In this document: one piece after another, positions 37,264-48,220 of the stretch | How the letters are laid out: the number at the start of each line of letters is the position of its first letter | Position numbering within the stretch: the stretch's first letter is position 1 | Assembly (NCBI GenBank): GCA_947494095.1 | Contig: CANLTI010000019.1 | Coordinates: forward strand, 1-64,000 | DNA from: an uncultured Pseudomonadales bacterium | GTDB lineage: Bacteria > Pseudomonadota > Gammaproteobacteria > Pseudomonadales > Cellvibrionaceae | Direction of reading: 5' to 3' | Length of the DNA: 64,000 bases | Program-made: the position numbers and the translations under genes | The notes under the pieces: generated by a model | The model's input: only the letters and a program-made list of their open reading frames with translations | Told to the model about the DNA's origin: nothing | Databases searched by the model: none

Positions 37264-38685
37264 TTAAGCGCTCGATGTCTTCTTGTTGAAGTGGGTATAA
37301 GTGTATGACACTAACCAGCTAGTGAGCCCGAGGGTGATGCCTGCAACACCCTCGAAGACAAAGCCGTGGAGCCCGAAGTGCCGCCATAAATAAGCACCCG
37401 CTAAGCCTGTTATCACCATGACAATACTGGTGAGCTGTGAAGGCTTTGCACCAAGACATAGCACAATGATTAACGGTACAAAGGCACTCCCAAGGCCTGA
37501 CCAAGCCATAATAACAAGGTTAAAAACGCTATTATTTGCGGTGAGCGCTAAGATTAAAGCTAAGCCGGTAAGCAGTACGGTTGTCGCTTTTAGCCAAAAG
37601 GTACTGTTTGTTTTTTTAGGTGTTAGCTTTAAATCATTGGTGACAGCGCTTGAGCAATTGAGCAGCAGCGAATCAGCAGTCGACATAGTAGCGGCAAAAA
37701 TACCGGCTAATACTAAGCCCACTAAAGCGGGTGGCAATAATTGTGTTGCCATGGTTGGCAGTGCTAGTTCAGGATCAAAGGCGCCGGTATCTGTAATATA
37801 CAGGCGCGCCAGTAAGCCGACAGCAGTGGCCATGCAATAAAAGGCAATAAACCAGCTGTAGTACCATATTTTGGCTTGTCGCATGTTTTTGGTGCTATTG
37901 AGCGTCATAAAGCGCACCATAATATGCGGTTGCCCAGCCACGCAAAACCCCGCGACCGTCCAGCCTAAAATAAACAAAATAATGCCGCTCCAACCTTCGG
38001 GTGCAGTATTTTTAGGCGCTAGCTGCATAAAGTGATCGATTGCGTGCATGTTGGTGAGAGCAGCCTGTATGCCGCCTAGCTCATAAACACCCACAAACAA
38101 TAACAGCATCATGGCAATGACCATGACAACACTTTGGGCCGCATCGGTCCAAATAGAGGCGCGAATACCGCCAGCCATACAATACAGTGCGACCATAATG
38201 CTGCCTATGACAGCGCCGGACCACAGCGGCCAGTCTAATAAAACATGCAGTGCTTTGCTGCCGGCGAGTAGCTGTGCGGAGGCATAAATTAATAAAAAGA
38301 CGAGCGATATAAGAGCAATAACTTTTTGTAATACCGGCTGGTTTTGGCCTTGCCATGCGCTTAGTAACTGGCTATAGCTCATCGCTTGGGTTTTATCGGT
38401 GGCTTGGCGTATGCGTGAATACACATACACCGATGCCAAAAAATCCCCCAATATCCACCCGCACATGAGCCAAATAGCGCTGAGCCCTACGGTATAGGTA
38501 TAGCCAATGACACCAATAAACATATAACCACTGTTATTGGTCGCTACAGCGCTTAAGCCAACTAAGCTCGGCGATACAGTGTTGCTGGCAAGATAATAAT
38601 CGTGTTTTGTGCCTTGGCTTTTACGGCTAGATAGTAAGCCAATAGCGACAAAAGCGAATAAAAAAAAACAAAAAGAAATTAACAT
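37264..38685 (-). CDS. Sodium:solute symporter (SSS family, PutP-like)
   Basis: The 473-residue inner-membrane protein has about 13 hydrophobic segments and the SSS pattern: SAVATNNSGYMFIGVIGYTY in the first core helices, GGIRASIWTDAAQS (family signature), QPHIMVRFM and AATMSTADSLLLNCSS (sodium site). PutP transports proline, but relatives take up many solutes. It lies 116 bp downstream of the TPR/ectoine operon on the same strand, so uptake of a compatible solute or precursor is possible but unproven. A strong terminator follows. Confidence 0.85.
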   Translation of the reverse strand: MLISFCFFLFAFVAIGLLSSRKSQGTKHDYYLASNTVSPSLVGLSAVATNNSGYMFIGVIGYTYTVGLSAIWLMCGWILGDFLASVYVYSRIRQATDKTQAMSYSQLLSAWQGQNQPVLQKVIALISLVFLLIYASAQLLAGSKALHVLLDWPLWSGAVIGSIMVALYCMAGGIRASIWTDAAQSVVMVIAMMLLLFVGVYELGGIQAALTNMHAIDHFMQLAPKNTAPEGWSGIILFILGWTVAGFCVAGQPHIMVRFMTLNSTKNMRQAKIWYYSWFIAFYCMATAVGLLARLYITDTGAFDPELALPTMATQLLPPALVGLVLAGIFAATMSTADSLLLNCSSAVTNDLKLTPKKTNSTFWLKATTVLLTGLALILALTANNSVFNLVIMAWSGLGSAFVPLIIVLCLGAKPSQLTSIVMVITGLAGAYLWRHFGLHGFVFEGVAGITLGLTSWLVSYTYTHFNKKTSSA

Positions 38686-38801
38686 TGATTGCTCGATGAT
38701 TAGATTTTTTGGGTCTTGCGGGTTATCAATCGCTGATCATACCATGCAAGGCTGCACTTATGCCTTGCGGTGTATTGATCGATTGAATGTCATATCATGG
38801 C

Positions 38802-39731
38802 TCAAAGCGTAGCACTGATCAGTCGCTGAAAAGGTTCGAAGTTTTTAAGGCTTTGCAACGCTGGGTCTGTTTGTAGTTCATTGCGATAGCTTTCGTTTTT
38901 GGCGATGGCTTTCTGTAAAAACTGCACGGCTTCATCGGGATTGTTCAGTGCGGCATACGAGCAGCCCAGCTGATAAAAAGCATGGCTATTTTGCGGATCT
39001 ATTCCTAACGCTTGATGGCATAAGTTAGCGGCCCACTGGGGTTCGTCTAGCTCTAATACAGTATCCGCTTTATAGGTTAAAGCCTCACAGTCATCACTGC
39101 GCAATTGTAATATTTTATCGTAAATGATGATTTTACTGGAGGGTGTAGACTCTTGCTGCGCACGTAACCATAAAGACTGCACTTCTTGAGTGAGCTCTAT
39201 CTCTTTGCGGTTTTCTTGGATGTGCGCGGTTTTTTTCTGTATTTCACTTTCGATAGTTTCTAAGCGTTTTTCATATTGTTGAACTAAGCGCGATATTTCT
39301 TCGTCAGCTAGCGAGTGCACACGCTCTTTAATTTCGCGGATAGAGGTCCAGCCGATCAAGACTAAAATAGAGGTTGCAGCGGCTATTAAGTAAAAAAAGT
39401 AAGATACAGTATCGGTGGCATAGGCAACAGCGCGATCGACAGAGCGATGCTCACGGTCAACGATTTGTTGAATCAATTCATTTTTGGTTTGTGCTTGATC
39501 GATGCGAAGCTGTTTCATTTCATCGAGTATATAGCGCTCTATAAAAGGGTTGTACAGTGGTGCAGCCAGCGTTTTGGCTTCTTCTTGTGCAGATTGTGCT
39601 GTTATTTTGCCCGAAGAGGATGCCGTTTGTGCTAAAGCGGGTAGGCAAAAAAGAAAAATCAGCACAGTGAAGCACTGCGCTGATTTTTGAATAAGCAAAC
39701 GTGTTAGGTTGCTTGTTAGGAGGCTAGGCAT
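38802..39731 (-). CDS. Membrane-anchored TPR protein coupled to the ectoine operon
   Basis: The 309-residue protein has an N-terminal signal-like segment (CFTVLIFLFCLPALAQ), a transmembrane helix at about residues 112-128, then a coiled coil (about 135-185, rich in Glu/Lys/Gln) and two or more TPR-like helices (ALTYKADTVLELDEPQWAANLCHQAL, AFYQLGCSYAALNNPDEAVQFLQKAI). Its start overlaps the aspartate kinase stop by 16 bases, pointing to coupled translation. No specific family is recognised. A scaffold or sensing role is only inferred from architecture. Confidence 0.75.
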   Translation of the reverse strand: MPSLLTSNLTRLLIQKSAQCFTVLIFLFCLPALAQTASSSGKITAQSAQEEAKTLAAPLYNPFIERYILDEMKQLRIDQAQTKNELIQQIVDREHRSVDRAVAYATDTVSYFFYLIAAATSILVLIGWTSIREIKERVHSLADEEISRLVQQYEKRLETIESEIQKKTAHIQENRKEIELTQEVQSLWLRAQQESTPSSKIIIYDKILQLRSDDCEALTYKADTVLELDEPQWAANLCHQALGIDPQNSHAFYQLGCSYAALNNPDEAVQFLQKAIAKNESYRNELQTDPALQSLKNFEPFQRLISATL

Positions 39732-41176
39732 ATTGCGCGTCCGTGATCGTGTACTTCTACCAAGGCTTGATGCAAGCTTTGAATTGTTTGGTCGTAGTCA
39801 TTTTCGTTAACAACTAGCTGCATGTCAACTTGGCGTATCGATTGGTGTATCGCCAAAATATTAATATTATTTTTAGCGACCGACTGTACGGCTTGAGCAA
39901 GCATGCCAGGCACCTGCATGTCACTACCAATCGCTGAAACGATCGCGACTTTTTGCTGGTTGACTTCACCCTCAGGGAATAGCCGTTCCAGCTCTGAGCG
40001 TATGCGCTTCATCGTTTTTAAGTTGGTAGATAAATAGTGCGTAATCGTGTTGGCGTTAGTATCTTTAGAGATGACATCGGCTTTAAAGCGTTTAATAACG
40101 GCGATAACTTGAGTGTCATAATCATGATATTGACCAGCCATATCTTGATCAAATAATTCTAGCGCATAAACACCTTTGCGCCCGGCAATAATTTCTACGC
40201 AGGGTTTGTTACTGACATAGTCCCCTGTGATCAATGTGCCTGCATGTTCGGGCTCAAAGGTATTTTTGATCCGTAGAGGGATATTATTTTGGCGTAAACC
40301 TTTTGCCGCTTTAGGGTGAATCGCTTCCATGCCTAAGTTGGCGAGTTGGTCGGCCACATCGTAGTTGGTACGACCAATGGGTACGGCATTGTCTTCACCT
40401 ACCACACGAGGGTCTGCGCTACTAAGATGAAACTCTTTATGAATAACCGCTTCGCCAGCGCCGGTAATAACCGCTAAGCGACTAAAGGTCATTTCGCTGT
40501 AACCGCGGTCAAACGAAGACATTAAGCCATTTTGACAATGAGCGTAGCCTGTGACGATAGGGAGTTCTTTGCTTAAATCGATATCGCTAAAGGCTTGTCG
40601 AATCCGCTCATCCAAAGGTAGATGCTTATTGGCACGCCATGCGGTTAAATCAACAAAACGCGCGTTAATGCCGTCACGCTTTAAGAGCGTGGCAGTATTC
40701 CACGCGCTGTGCGCCTCGCCAATACTGGCAAGCATTTCGCGTACAGTATCTAAATGCAAAGCTAAGGCAAAATGCCCATGCTTACACAAGCTGTGTAAGT
40801 CAAGTAGGCATTGTTTGGCATCATTTAAGCGTTCATCAATAAAAATATTGGCTTTTTGCAGCGCAATATCACTGTCAAAAAAGCTGGCATTAATAGTATG
40901 AAGATCATGACGCAGTGCTTCAAGGCTGTGTAACCAGCTGTTGTCTTCTAGGCTATTGGCAAATTGCCCATATACCCCTGGCGCGCCATTTTTTTTATGC
41001 TCTAATAATTTATCCGTAATACCGCCATAAGCCGACACGACAAAAACACGCTGATAAGGGCCCGTGCCATTTTGTGGCTTAAGAATAATATTATCTCGAA
41101 TGGCCGCATAGTGGCTCATCGAGGTGCCACCAATTTTTTCTATGGTGTGATGTGTTTGTGGCTTTGTGGCTGGCAT
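39716..41176 (-). CDS. ask: Ectoine-operon aspartate kinase (Ask_Ect)
   Basis: The enzyme phosphorylates aspartate, the entry step to ectoine and the Asp family. The N-terminal kinase motif is KIGGTSMSHYAA, with VVSAYGGITDKLLEHKKNG, typical of the ectoine-linked type. SSFDRGYSEMTFSRLAVI and two C-terminal ACT regions (VAIVSAIGSDMQVPG and INILAIHQSI) follow. Such ectoine-linked kinases are often less feedback-inhibited than LysC. It overlaps ectC by one base (TAATG) and the TPR gene by 16 bases. Its 486 residues are in range. Confidence 0.93.
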   Translation of the reverse strand: MPATKPQTHHTIEKIGGTSMSHYAAIRDNIILKPQNGTGPYQRVFVVSAYGGITDKLLEHKKNGAPGVYGQFANSLEDNSWLHSLEALRHDLHTINASFFDSDIALQKANIFIDERLNDAKQCLLDLHSLCKHGHFALALHLDTVREMLASIGEAHSAWNTATLLKRDGINARFVDLTAWRANKHLPLDERIRQAFSDIDLSKELPIVTGYAHCQNGLMSSFDRGYSEMTFSRLAVITGAGEAVIHKEFHLSSADPRVVGEDNAVPIGRTNYDVADQLANLGMEAIHPKAAKGLRQNNIPLRIKNTFEPEHAGTLITGDYVSNKPCVEIIAGRKGVYALELFDQDMAGQYHDYDTQVIAVIKRFKADVISKDTNANTITHYLSTNLKTMKRIRSELERLFPEGEVNQQKVAIVSAIGSDMQVPGMLAQAVQSVAKNNINILAIHQSIRQVDMQLVVNENDYDQTIQSLHQALVEVHDHGRAICLAS

Positions 41177-41574
41177 TAAAGCTCCTCGGCACTCAGTTCG
41201 TAGGCACCTTCGGCATTGTGTACTTCACGCCCAGTAAGTGGGGGGTTAAAAACACAGGCCATACTCATTTCTTCAAAGGCCCTTAAAATATGTTTGTCAT
41301 TGTTATTTAAAACATACAAAGTGCCTGGACTGATGGGGTATTTTTTACCATCTTCAAGGTTTTCAACTTCGCCTGTACCGCTAATACAGTACACCGATTC
41401 TAAATGATTTTGGTAATGCATTTGGAAGTCGGCACCTTTATAAATAGTGGTAATATGGAATGAAAAACCCATATTATCTTCTTTAAGGATTAGACGAGTG
41501 CTGTCCCAGTTGTTTTTGGGATCGACAATTTTACGGCCTTGCTCTTGTGCTGATTTTAAATCTCTAACTATCAT
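41176..41574 (-). CDS. ectC: L-ectoine synthase
   Basis: EctC cyclises N-gamma-acetyl-2,4-diaminobutyrate to ectoine. The 132-residue cupin has [16 protein letters not shown], then [37 protein letters not shown] and the C-terminal cupin motif [14 protein letters not shown], as in known EctC. Lengths of 128-137 are normal. It sits between ectB (about 52 bp) and ask in the operon; no hydroxylase ectD is present, so hydroxyectoine is not made from this locus. Confidence 0.97.
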   Translation of the reverse strand: MIVRDLKSAQEQGRKIVDPKNNWDSTRLILKEDNMGFSFHITTIYKGADFQMHYQNHLESVYCISGTGEVENLEDGKKYPISPGTLYVLNNNDKHILRAFEEMSMACVFNPPLTGREVHNAEGAYELSAEEL

Positions 41575-41626
41575 GTTTAAGCTCTTTTACTCTTCAATAA
41601 TTGTGTTAACCGGTGAGTGGTACGGG

Positions 41627-42949
<1,323 letters not shown>

Positions 42950-43072
42950 TTACTGAAATATAAAGGGACGCACGGTGGTGGCGTACCTTATTAATGCGAA
43001 TAGGTTAAGGCCGTTAAAGCCAATGAGTAAAGCGAGCACGTGCAAGCCAAGCAAGGCAATAAAGTCGAGTAG

Positions 43073-43621
43073 TTAAACGGTAGGCGGTTGCTGCTCGTCT
43101 AGTGGCTTGGCGGTGTCGGCGGTGTGCGCTGCTGAGGGTATCGGACCAATACGAGCTAATAGCTCACTATCGTGTTGCCCTGCAAAATGCGTGTCGCGCT
43201 CAAAATGGGTGTGGCGCGTTAATGGCGCACCCAGTTGCTTGGCTAGCTTGGTAAATAAAGCCCAAGAGCCTGCATTGTCGCTAGTGATGGTGGTTTCTAT
43301 TTGTTGCACGCCTTGACAGCTTGGGCGAGCTAGCAACTGCAGTAACATTTGGCTAGCTAAACCACAGCCACGCGCATCGCTACTAACGGCAACTTGCCAA
43401 ATAAAGAGTGTATTGGGTTGGCTGGGTAACCTATAACCACTAATAAAGCCCACAAGCTTACCGTCTCGTTTAGCGGTAATGCAGGTGTCAGCAAAGTGGC
43501 TGCATTGTAAAAGGTTGCAGTAACTGGAGTTTGTATCGAGCGGGGGGCAGTGCTGTACCAGTGTGTGTACAAGCATGCCGTCTGTTACCTCCGGTCTATT
43601 AAAGACCGTTGCGGTATTCAT
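43073..43621 (-). CDS. ectA: Diaminobutyrate acetyltransferase
   Basis: EctA acetylates 2,4-diaminobutyrate at the gamma-amino group. The 182-residue GNAT protein has LVQHCPPLDTNSSYCNLLQC, diagnostic of EctA, an acetyl-CoA site DARGCGLASQML, and TTITSDNAGSWALFTKLA. It is the first gene of the operon. A promoter-like pair lies about 90-120 bp upstream. Its C-terminal tail (HTADTAKPLDEQQPPTV) extends beyond the shorter homologues. Confidence 0.95.
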   Translation of the reverse strand: MNTATVFNRPEVTDGMLVHTLVQHCPPLDTNSSYCNLLQCSHFADTCITAKRDGKLVGFISGYRLPSQPNTLFIWQVAVSSDARGCGLASQMLLQLLARPSCQGVQQIETTITSDNAGSWALFTKLAKQLGAPLTRHTHFERDTHFAGQHDSELLARIGPIPSAAHTADTAKPLDEQQPPTV

Positions 43622-43711
43622 TGCGAAGAAAAACCCTCTTTTTAATTAAAAACAATGAGTGAGCAGTGGTTTCATTTATGTGTCGAAGTGTCACCGCAGT
43701 TAATTAAGGCT

Positions 43712-43739
43712 TTTATAGTGTTAAAAGACTTAATTTCAA
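43712..43739 (-). promoter_or_regulatory. Probable sigma-70 promoter of ectABC-ask
   Basis: On the minus strand TTGAAA (43734-43739) and TATAAA (43712-43717) are separated by 16 bp, about 90 bases before ectA. The 484-bp divergent region (43622-44105) towards ectR is AT-rich and probably holds the binding site of the EctR repressor; I see no other gene in it. Confidence 0.55.
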
Positions 43740-44105
43740 CTCAATATAATGTTTAGAGCTGTAAGTATAGTACACTAAATAATATTTTTGTCCATCGACT
43801 ATTTTTTGATCATCTTGAGCGCATGATTTAGGGTGTACAGAACGCCGTAAAGTGCAGGGTAAAGCTCAAGGGTAAAAAAGCCTGATCGCTATTAAGTACT
43901 TTAGCCTTTTAAGGATGGCGATCATGATTTGAGGCTCTCGGCTTTGGGGTAGGCCGAGTTATAGCGTTCCACGCCGCTAAATACCCTGTTTTTTGATGAT
44001 TTATGTGAGGTAGGCCTGCAGCGATGTATATAATTGCCGGCCTTTGATTAACATTAGCAGATGCACAGTGACTTGCTAAAAGGCACTGATGAGGAAATGA
44101 CATAA

Positions 44106-44600
44106 ATGAGTGACATAGAAAGTGTACTAGTGGCGTTGCGGCGAGTGATTCGCGCAACTGATTTGCACTCTAAACATTTAGCCAAAACGACTGGCTTAAC
44201 GGCACCACAAATACTCTTACTGCAAACCGTGCGAGATAAGGGGCAGGTGACGATTGGCGAGCTGGCAGCCGATGTGAGCCTAAGCCAAGCGACGGTTACA
44301 ACAATACTCGATCGCCTCGAAAAACGCGGTTTGGTTTTTAGAGAGCGCTCAACCGAAGATAAGCGAAAAGTACATGCCTTTTTAACTGCCGAGGGGCAAA
44401 GCGTATTGGTCAAAGCCCCTATTCCTTTACAGGATCAATTTGCTCGCCAGTTTGCGAACTTGCAGGACTGGGAGAAAACGATGATTATTTCATCGCTGCA
44501 GCGTGTCGCGCATATGATGGATGCCCAGCATATTGATGCGGCGCCTATGCTTGATGTGGGTGTATTAGACCGGAACGGTGTTGATCTTGTGGTGAATTGA
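44106..44600 (+). CDS. ectR: MarR-family regulator of ectoine genes (EctR type)
   Basis: The 164-residue MarR protein has a winged helix: HSKHLAKTTGLTAPQILLLQ, VTIGELAADVSLSQATVTTILDRLEKRGLVFRERSTEDKRKVHAFLT. It is divergent from ectABC-ask. EctR1 in halotolerant methylotrophs is a MarR repressor in exactly this position, so the assignment is strong by synteny. The C-terminus (about 125-164) contributes the dimer helices. Salt-dependent relief of repression is known for EctR1 and inferred here. Confidence 0.9.
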   Translation: MSDIESVLVALRRVIRATDLHSKHLAKTTGLTAPQILLLQTVRDKGQVTIGELAADVSLSQATVTTILDRLEKRGLVFRERSTEDKRKVHAFLTAEGQSVLVKAPIPLQDQFARQFANLQDWEKTMIISSLQRVAHMMDAQHIDAAPMLDVGVLDRNGVDLVVN

Positions 44601-44697
44601 GGTGTGTATTGTAGGTTTTAATGGATTTTAAGGTATGGGGTAACAAAGATCTTTAAGGGCGGGTGTAAAGGTTTTAGGGGTTGTAGGTATCAATAGC

Positions 44698-44737
44698 CGT
44701 TAACGATGAGCGGGTTGAGCGTTGATGATCGTTAACG
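44698..44737. repeat. Inverted repeat between convergent ectR and yheV
   Basis: CGTTAACGAT (44698-44707) and ATCGTTAACG (44728-44737) form a 10-bp stem with a 20-base loop. Each arm contains the self-palindromic CGTTAACG. No T-tract is present; it may be a weak terminator or a protein site. Confidence 0.5.
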
Positions 44738-44745
44738 ACTAGGCG

Positions 44746-44979
44746 CTAGTTTTTAGGCATTAAAATTTTAACCACTTGAGCGTCTTGTTTTTCTTGCTCG
44801 GTCACATTCACGCGGGTATCGAGTTCACGAGCTTGTGGCTTAAAGCGCATTTCGTCATTAAACTCGCAAGCTACGCATTCGCGGTAGTCTTTATCGTCTT
44901 TTTTGTACATCACAATACGGTCCATGGCCCCGCATTTGGGGCACACCGCACCGGCAATAAAGCGTTTTTTGGCTGTCAT
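44746..44979 (-). CDS. yheV: YheV family zinc-ribbon protein
   Basis: The 77-residue protein has a zinc ribbon, CPKCGAMDRIVMYKKDDKDYRECVAC, and the family C-terminus ending in VVKILMPKN. YheV has no known function, but the gene commonly follows prlC in gammaproteobacteria. Here it is 19 bp downstream of prlC on the same strand, consistent with one transcript. Confidence 0.88.
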   Translation of the reverse strand: MTAKKRFIAGAVCPKCGAMDRIVMYKKDDKDYRECVACEFNDEMRFKPQARELDTRVNVTEQEKQDAQVVKILMPKN

Positions 44980-44998
44980 AATATAGTTGTCTCGTGGT

Positions 44999-47050
44999 TT
45001 AGGTGGCGATACCGCTGTGGCGTAATAATGCCTCTACAGAGGGTTCACGCCCACGGAAGTTTTTAAACAAAGTGGCGGCACTTTGGCTACCGCCTTTTGA
45101 CAGTATTTCGTCTAAAAAGCGCTGCCCCGTTGCGGCATCAAAAAGGCTAGTCTCTTCAAAGGCGGCAAAAGCATCGGCAGATAATACTTCGGCCCACAGA
45201 TAGCTGTAGTAACCCGCGGCATAACCACCTGCAAAAATATGTGTAAAGCTATTTTGAAAGCGATTAAAAGCAGGCGGTGTAATCACCGATACTTGTTGGC
45301 GAATATCATTTAATAAATTTTGCACGCTGCTAAAATTGTCGCTGCCGTATTGTGCATGCAGGGTCATATCAAATAGTGCAAATTCAACTTGGCGCACTAA
45401 AAACATACCCGATTGAAAGTTTTTAGCGGCGAGCATTTTAGTGATTAACTCATCAGGCAGTGCTGCGCCAGAGCCTACGTGGGCCGATAACGATTTAAGC
45501 ACACTAGGTTGCCAGCACCAATTTTCCATAAATTGGCTGGGTAATTCTACTGCATCCCACTCTACACCGTTAATCCCGCTCACCGCTGCAACGTCTACTT
45601 TTGTCATCATATGATGCAAGCCATGACCAAACTCGTGGAATAAGGTGGTGACATCAGAGTGCGTTAACAGGGCGGGGTTATCGCCAACGGGGCCGTTAAA
45701 ATTACAGACTAAAAAGGCTACCGGTAACTGTAGGCCTTCGGGTGTTTGGCGGCGCACGCGGCAATCATCCATCCAGGCGCCACCGCGTTTACCTTCGCGG
45801 GTATACAAGTCAAAATAAAAGGCCGCTATTTTTTGTGGTGTACCGCTGGCATCGGGTTTGGTAATTTCAAAATAGCGCGCATCATCGTGCCATAAGTCAT
45901 CGCGGCTAACTTCTTGGACGGTAATGCCATAGAGTTTATTGGCGACATCAAATAAGCCGGTAATCACTTTAGGTAAGGTAAAGTATTGGCGAATCTCTTC
46001 TGAGGAAACCGCATATTTGTTTTGGCGAAGTTTTTCGCTGTAATAGCTGATATCCCAATGCTGTAAGTCGGTGACGTTGTATTCGCTTTGCACCCAAGCT
46101 TTTAGTTCGGCTAAATCTTTTTGCGCTGCAGGTTTTGCTTTGGCAGCCATGTCTTGTAAAAAGGTGATGACCTGCTCAGGGCTTTGCGCCATTTTGGTCG
46201 CGAGTGAGAGTTCGCTATAGTGCTTAAAACCCAGCAGTGCGGCAAGCTCTTGCTTGAGTGTTAAAATGTTTTCTAATAACTCGGCGTTATCCCATTGGCC
46301 TGCTGTTGGCCCTTGGTCGGATGCCCGAGTACCGTACGCTTGGTAAAGCGCATGGCGTAGTTCGCGGTTATCGGCATAGGTCATCACAGCCATATACACA
46401 GGGCCGTCGAGTGTTAATACGTAACCTGTTTTGTCTTTTTTTGTGGCTGCGCTTTGGGCAGCGGCAATAATAGACTCGGGTAAGCCCTGCAAGTCGGCGA
46501 GTGCTTGCGTGTGATAAAACCAGCCGTGAGTGGCATCTAAAACGTTGTTACTAAATTGGCTTGCCAGCTTTGCTAGCTCAGCTTGAATATCGCCATAGCG
46601 TTGTTGCTTGTCTTTTGGCAGGTCGATACCGCTGAGTTTAAAGTCTCTTAGAGCGTGCTCGATAGCGGTTTGCTGCGCTTGGCTTAGGTCGGCAAAGGAC
46701 TCGCTGTCTTTGAGTTGCTGGTAGGCTTGGCACAAGGCTTGGTTTTGCCCCAATGCGGTGTAGTAAGGGCTTAATAGTGCGAGAGCTTGTTCGTGTGCTG
46801 CGCGCAACTCGGGGGTATTGCATACCAGGTTGATATGACCGATGGGTGCCCAAGCTTGGGCGAGTTTGTCGCCATCGGCCTCGAGTGGAGCGACTAAATT
46901 TTGCCATGTGGGTGTGGCTAAATCTTTAAGGCGTTGCTCAAGCGCTGCCAGGTTATTTTGCGTAAGGGCCTTAATAGCCGGCACAATATGCTCGGGCTTG
47001 ATGGCGCTAAAAGGGGGCAGGGTGTGCTGTTGTAATAATGGATTAGACAT
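44999..47050 (-). CDS. prlC: Oligopeptidase A (M3 metallopeptidase)
   Basis: PrlC degrades cytosolic peptides such as cleaved signal peptides. The zinc motif HEFGH in VTTLFHEFGHGLHHM lies near residue 470, with VSGINGVEWDAVELPSQFMENW downstream giving the third ligand. The substrate region FAGGYAAGYYSYLWAEVLSADAF is typical of M3. Its 683 residues match E. coli PrlC. GAAGG lies 6 bases before the ATG. It is followed by yheV. Confidence 0.96.
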   Translation of the reverse strand: MSNPLLQQHTLPPFSAIKPEHIVPAIKALTQNNLAALEQRLKDLATPTWQNLVAPLEADGDKLAQAWAPIGHINLVCNTPELRAAHEQALALLSPYYTALGQNQALCQAYQQLKDSESFADLSQAQQTAIEHALRDFKLSGIDLPKDKQQRYGDIQAELAKLASQFSNNVLDATHGWFYHTQALADLQGLPESIIAAAQSAATKKDKTGYVLTLDGPVYMAVMTYADNRELRHALYQAYGTRASDQGPTAGQWDNAELLENILTLKQELAALLGFKHYSELSLATKMAQSPEQVITFLQDMAAKAKPAAQKDLAELKAWVQSEYNVTDLQHWDISYYSEKLRQNKYAVSSEEIRQYFTLPKVITGLFDVANKLYGITVQEVSRDDLWHDDARYFEITKPDASGTPQKIAAFYFDLYTREGKRGGAWMDDCRVRRQTPEGLQLPVAFLVCNFNGPVGDNPALLTHSDVTTLFHEFGHGLHHMMTKVDVAAVSGINGVEWDAVELPSQFMENWCWQPSVLKSLSAHVGSGAALPDELITKMLAAKNFQSGMFLVRQVEFALFDMTLHAQYGSDNFSSVQNLLNDIRQQVSVITPPAFNRFQNSFTHIFAGGYAAGYYSYLWAEVLSADAFAAFEETSLFDAATGQRFLDEILSKGGSQSAATLFKNFRGREPSVEALLRHSGIAT

Positions 47051-47384
47051 ATCAAGCCTTCAAGTTAAGGTGGCGGATAACTGCGCTTCATGCTTACTGT
47101 ATATCGATGTGATGAGCGCATAGAAAAAATAGAAAAGAGTCGCTACAGCATATATAGGGTATTAGCAGTCTATATAGGGGCGATTTTTGAAGATGCGAGG
47201 GGCGAACGGAATTTGGCAGGCAATTACGTGACGATGTTTGAGGCAAGTGTTGTGGTCAGTCCAGCTGCTCTGCGGCCGAGAAGCTCCTCTGTACACTCCT
47301 CTTAGCACTTCTTTGTAGCGCTCTTTTGTCAGTAGTACTGGGCTTGCGTATATTAAGGCATTGAGTGGTTTATAAAGCCTAAAA
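47051..47384. other. 334-bp gap without a supported gene
   Basis: The gap lies between two minus-strand genes, prlC and the response regulator. Only short fortuitous frames are present, and I see no hairpin or repeat of note. Confidence 0.4.
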
Positions 47385-47756
47385 TTAAGCGGCGATTGCT
47401 TGCGCGAGTACAGCAATCAGCTCTATTTCGTCTATGGGTTTGGTCAGTAAACCTGTGACGCCGCTTTGCATAATGGCGCTGTGCTCGGATTGTAAAGCAT
47501 GAGCGGTCAAGGCAAAAATAGGCAGCTGTGTTAACCCTAGTTGTTGCCTAATATTTTGAGTGGCTTGCTTGCCATCCATGCCCGGCAACGATATATCCAT
47601 TAATACGGCGGCATACTGATGGTTTTTGAGTAGCTCGAGCCCTTCTTCTGCGCTCCCTGCGCAGGTCACTTCATACTCTTCGTCTTCAAGTATCCAAGTG
47701 ACGAGCTGTTGATTATCAGGGTGATCCTCTACTACTAACACATGCCCCTTACTCAT
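47385..47756 (-). CDS. Single-domain response regulator
   Basis: The 123-residue protein is a receiver only. Acidic pocket residues are in VVEDHPDN, the phosphoacceptor is D54 (LMDISLPGMDG), and the switch residues are T84 and K106 (LLTKPIDE). The ATG at 47756 has AGGAG 6 bases upstream and is the family start; an open stretch extends further but is not needed. No output domain or histidine kinase is adjacent, so the partner is unknown. The LPGMDG pattern resembles hybrid-kinase receivers and CheY-like proteins. Confidence 0.88.
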   Translation of the reverse strand: MSKGHVLVVEDHPDNQQLVTWILEDEEYEVTCAGSAEEGLELLKNHQYAAVLMDISLPGMDGKQATQNIRQQLGLTQLPIFALTAHALQSEHSAIMQSGVTGLLTKPIDEIELIAVLAQAIAA

Positions 47757-48220
47757 CGTAAGCTCCTGTTGGATGATGATTAAAGTATAGATGTGTATGA
47801 CCATTACGCCATGTAATATTAGGCTATTTTGTCGAATCACTATGCATGTCGATCCAGCTTTAGTATGGGTGCATAAGGGCAAACTTTACAGGAGTACAAG
47901 GTCGCATACTTATGCATGGGCAAAACGATACGGCGTAGTCATTCATTTGGTGGTGTTTTTGTTTTGATGAGTCTGGCTAAAAGAGTGAGTGTGGCGCGTA
48001 AAAAAACTACTTGCATCACAGTTAGACTATTCCCAATACCTACCCCTACTTATGGGATAGATTAATAATTATCAATAATATCAATAAGTTACTAAGTATC
48101 ACCCGAGTAAGAACTGCACTGAACTTTCCCTAATTTAACTAAGCCTACTCAGGTCACAACCCTATTTTAATGTATTCGTTACCATGAGCGCTGAAAACAA
48201 TTTCAAGCCGGGTACCGCTT
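47757..48220. other. 464-bp divergent region upstream of the DUF1592 gene
   Basis: It contains the promoters of the response regulator (minus) and the lipoprotein gene (plus). AT-rich tracts (TAATAATTATCAATAATATC near 48063) lie at 48060-48100. I see no gene or clear operator. Confidence 0.4.

Noticed and set aside
37418..37840. 140-codon frame antisense to the sodium symporter
   Set aside because: Shadow of a strongly supported membrane protein.
47757..47882. N-terminal extension of the response regulator
   Set aside because: The receiver starts at the ATG at 47756 with AGGAG at the right distance.
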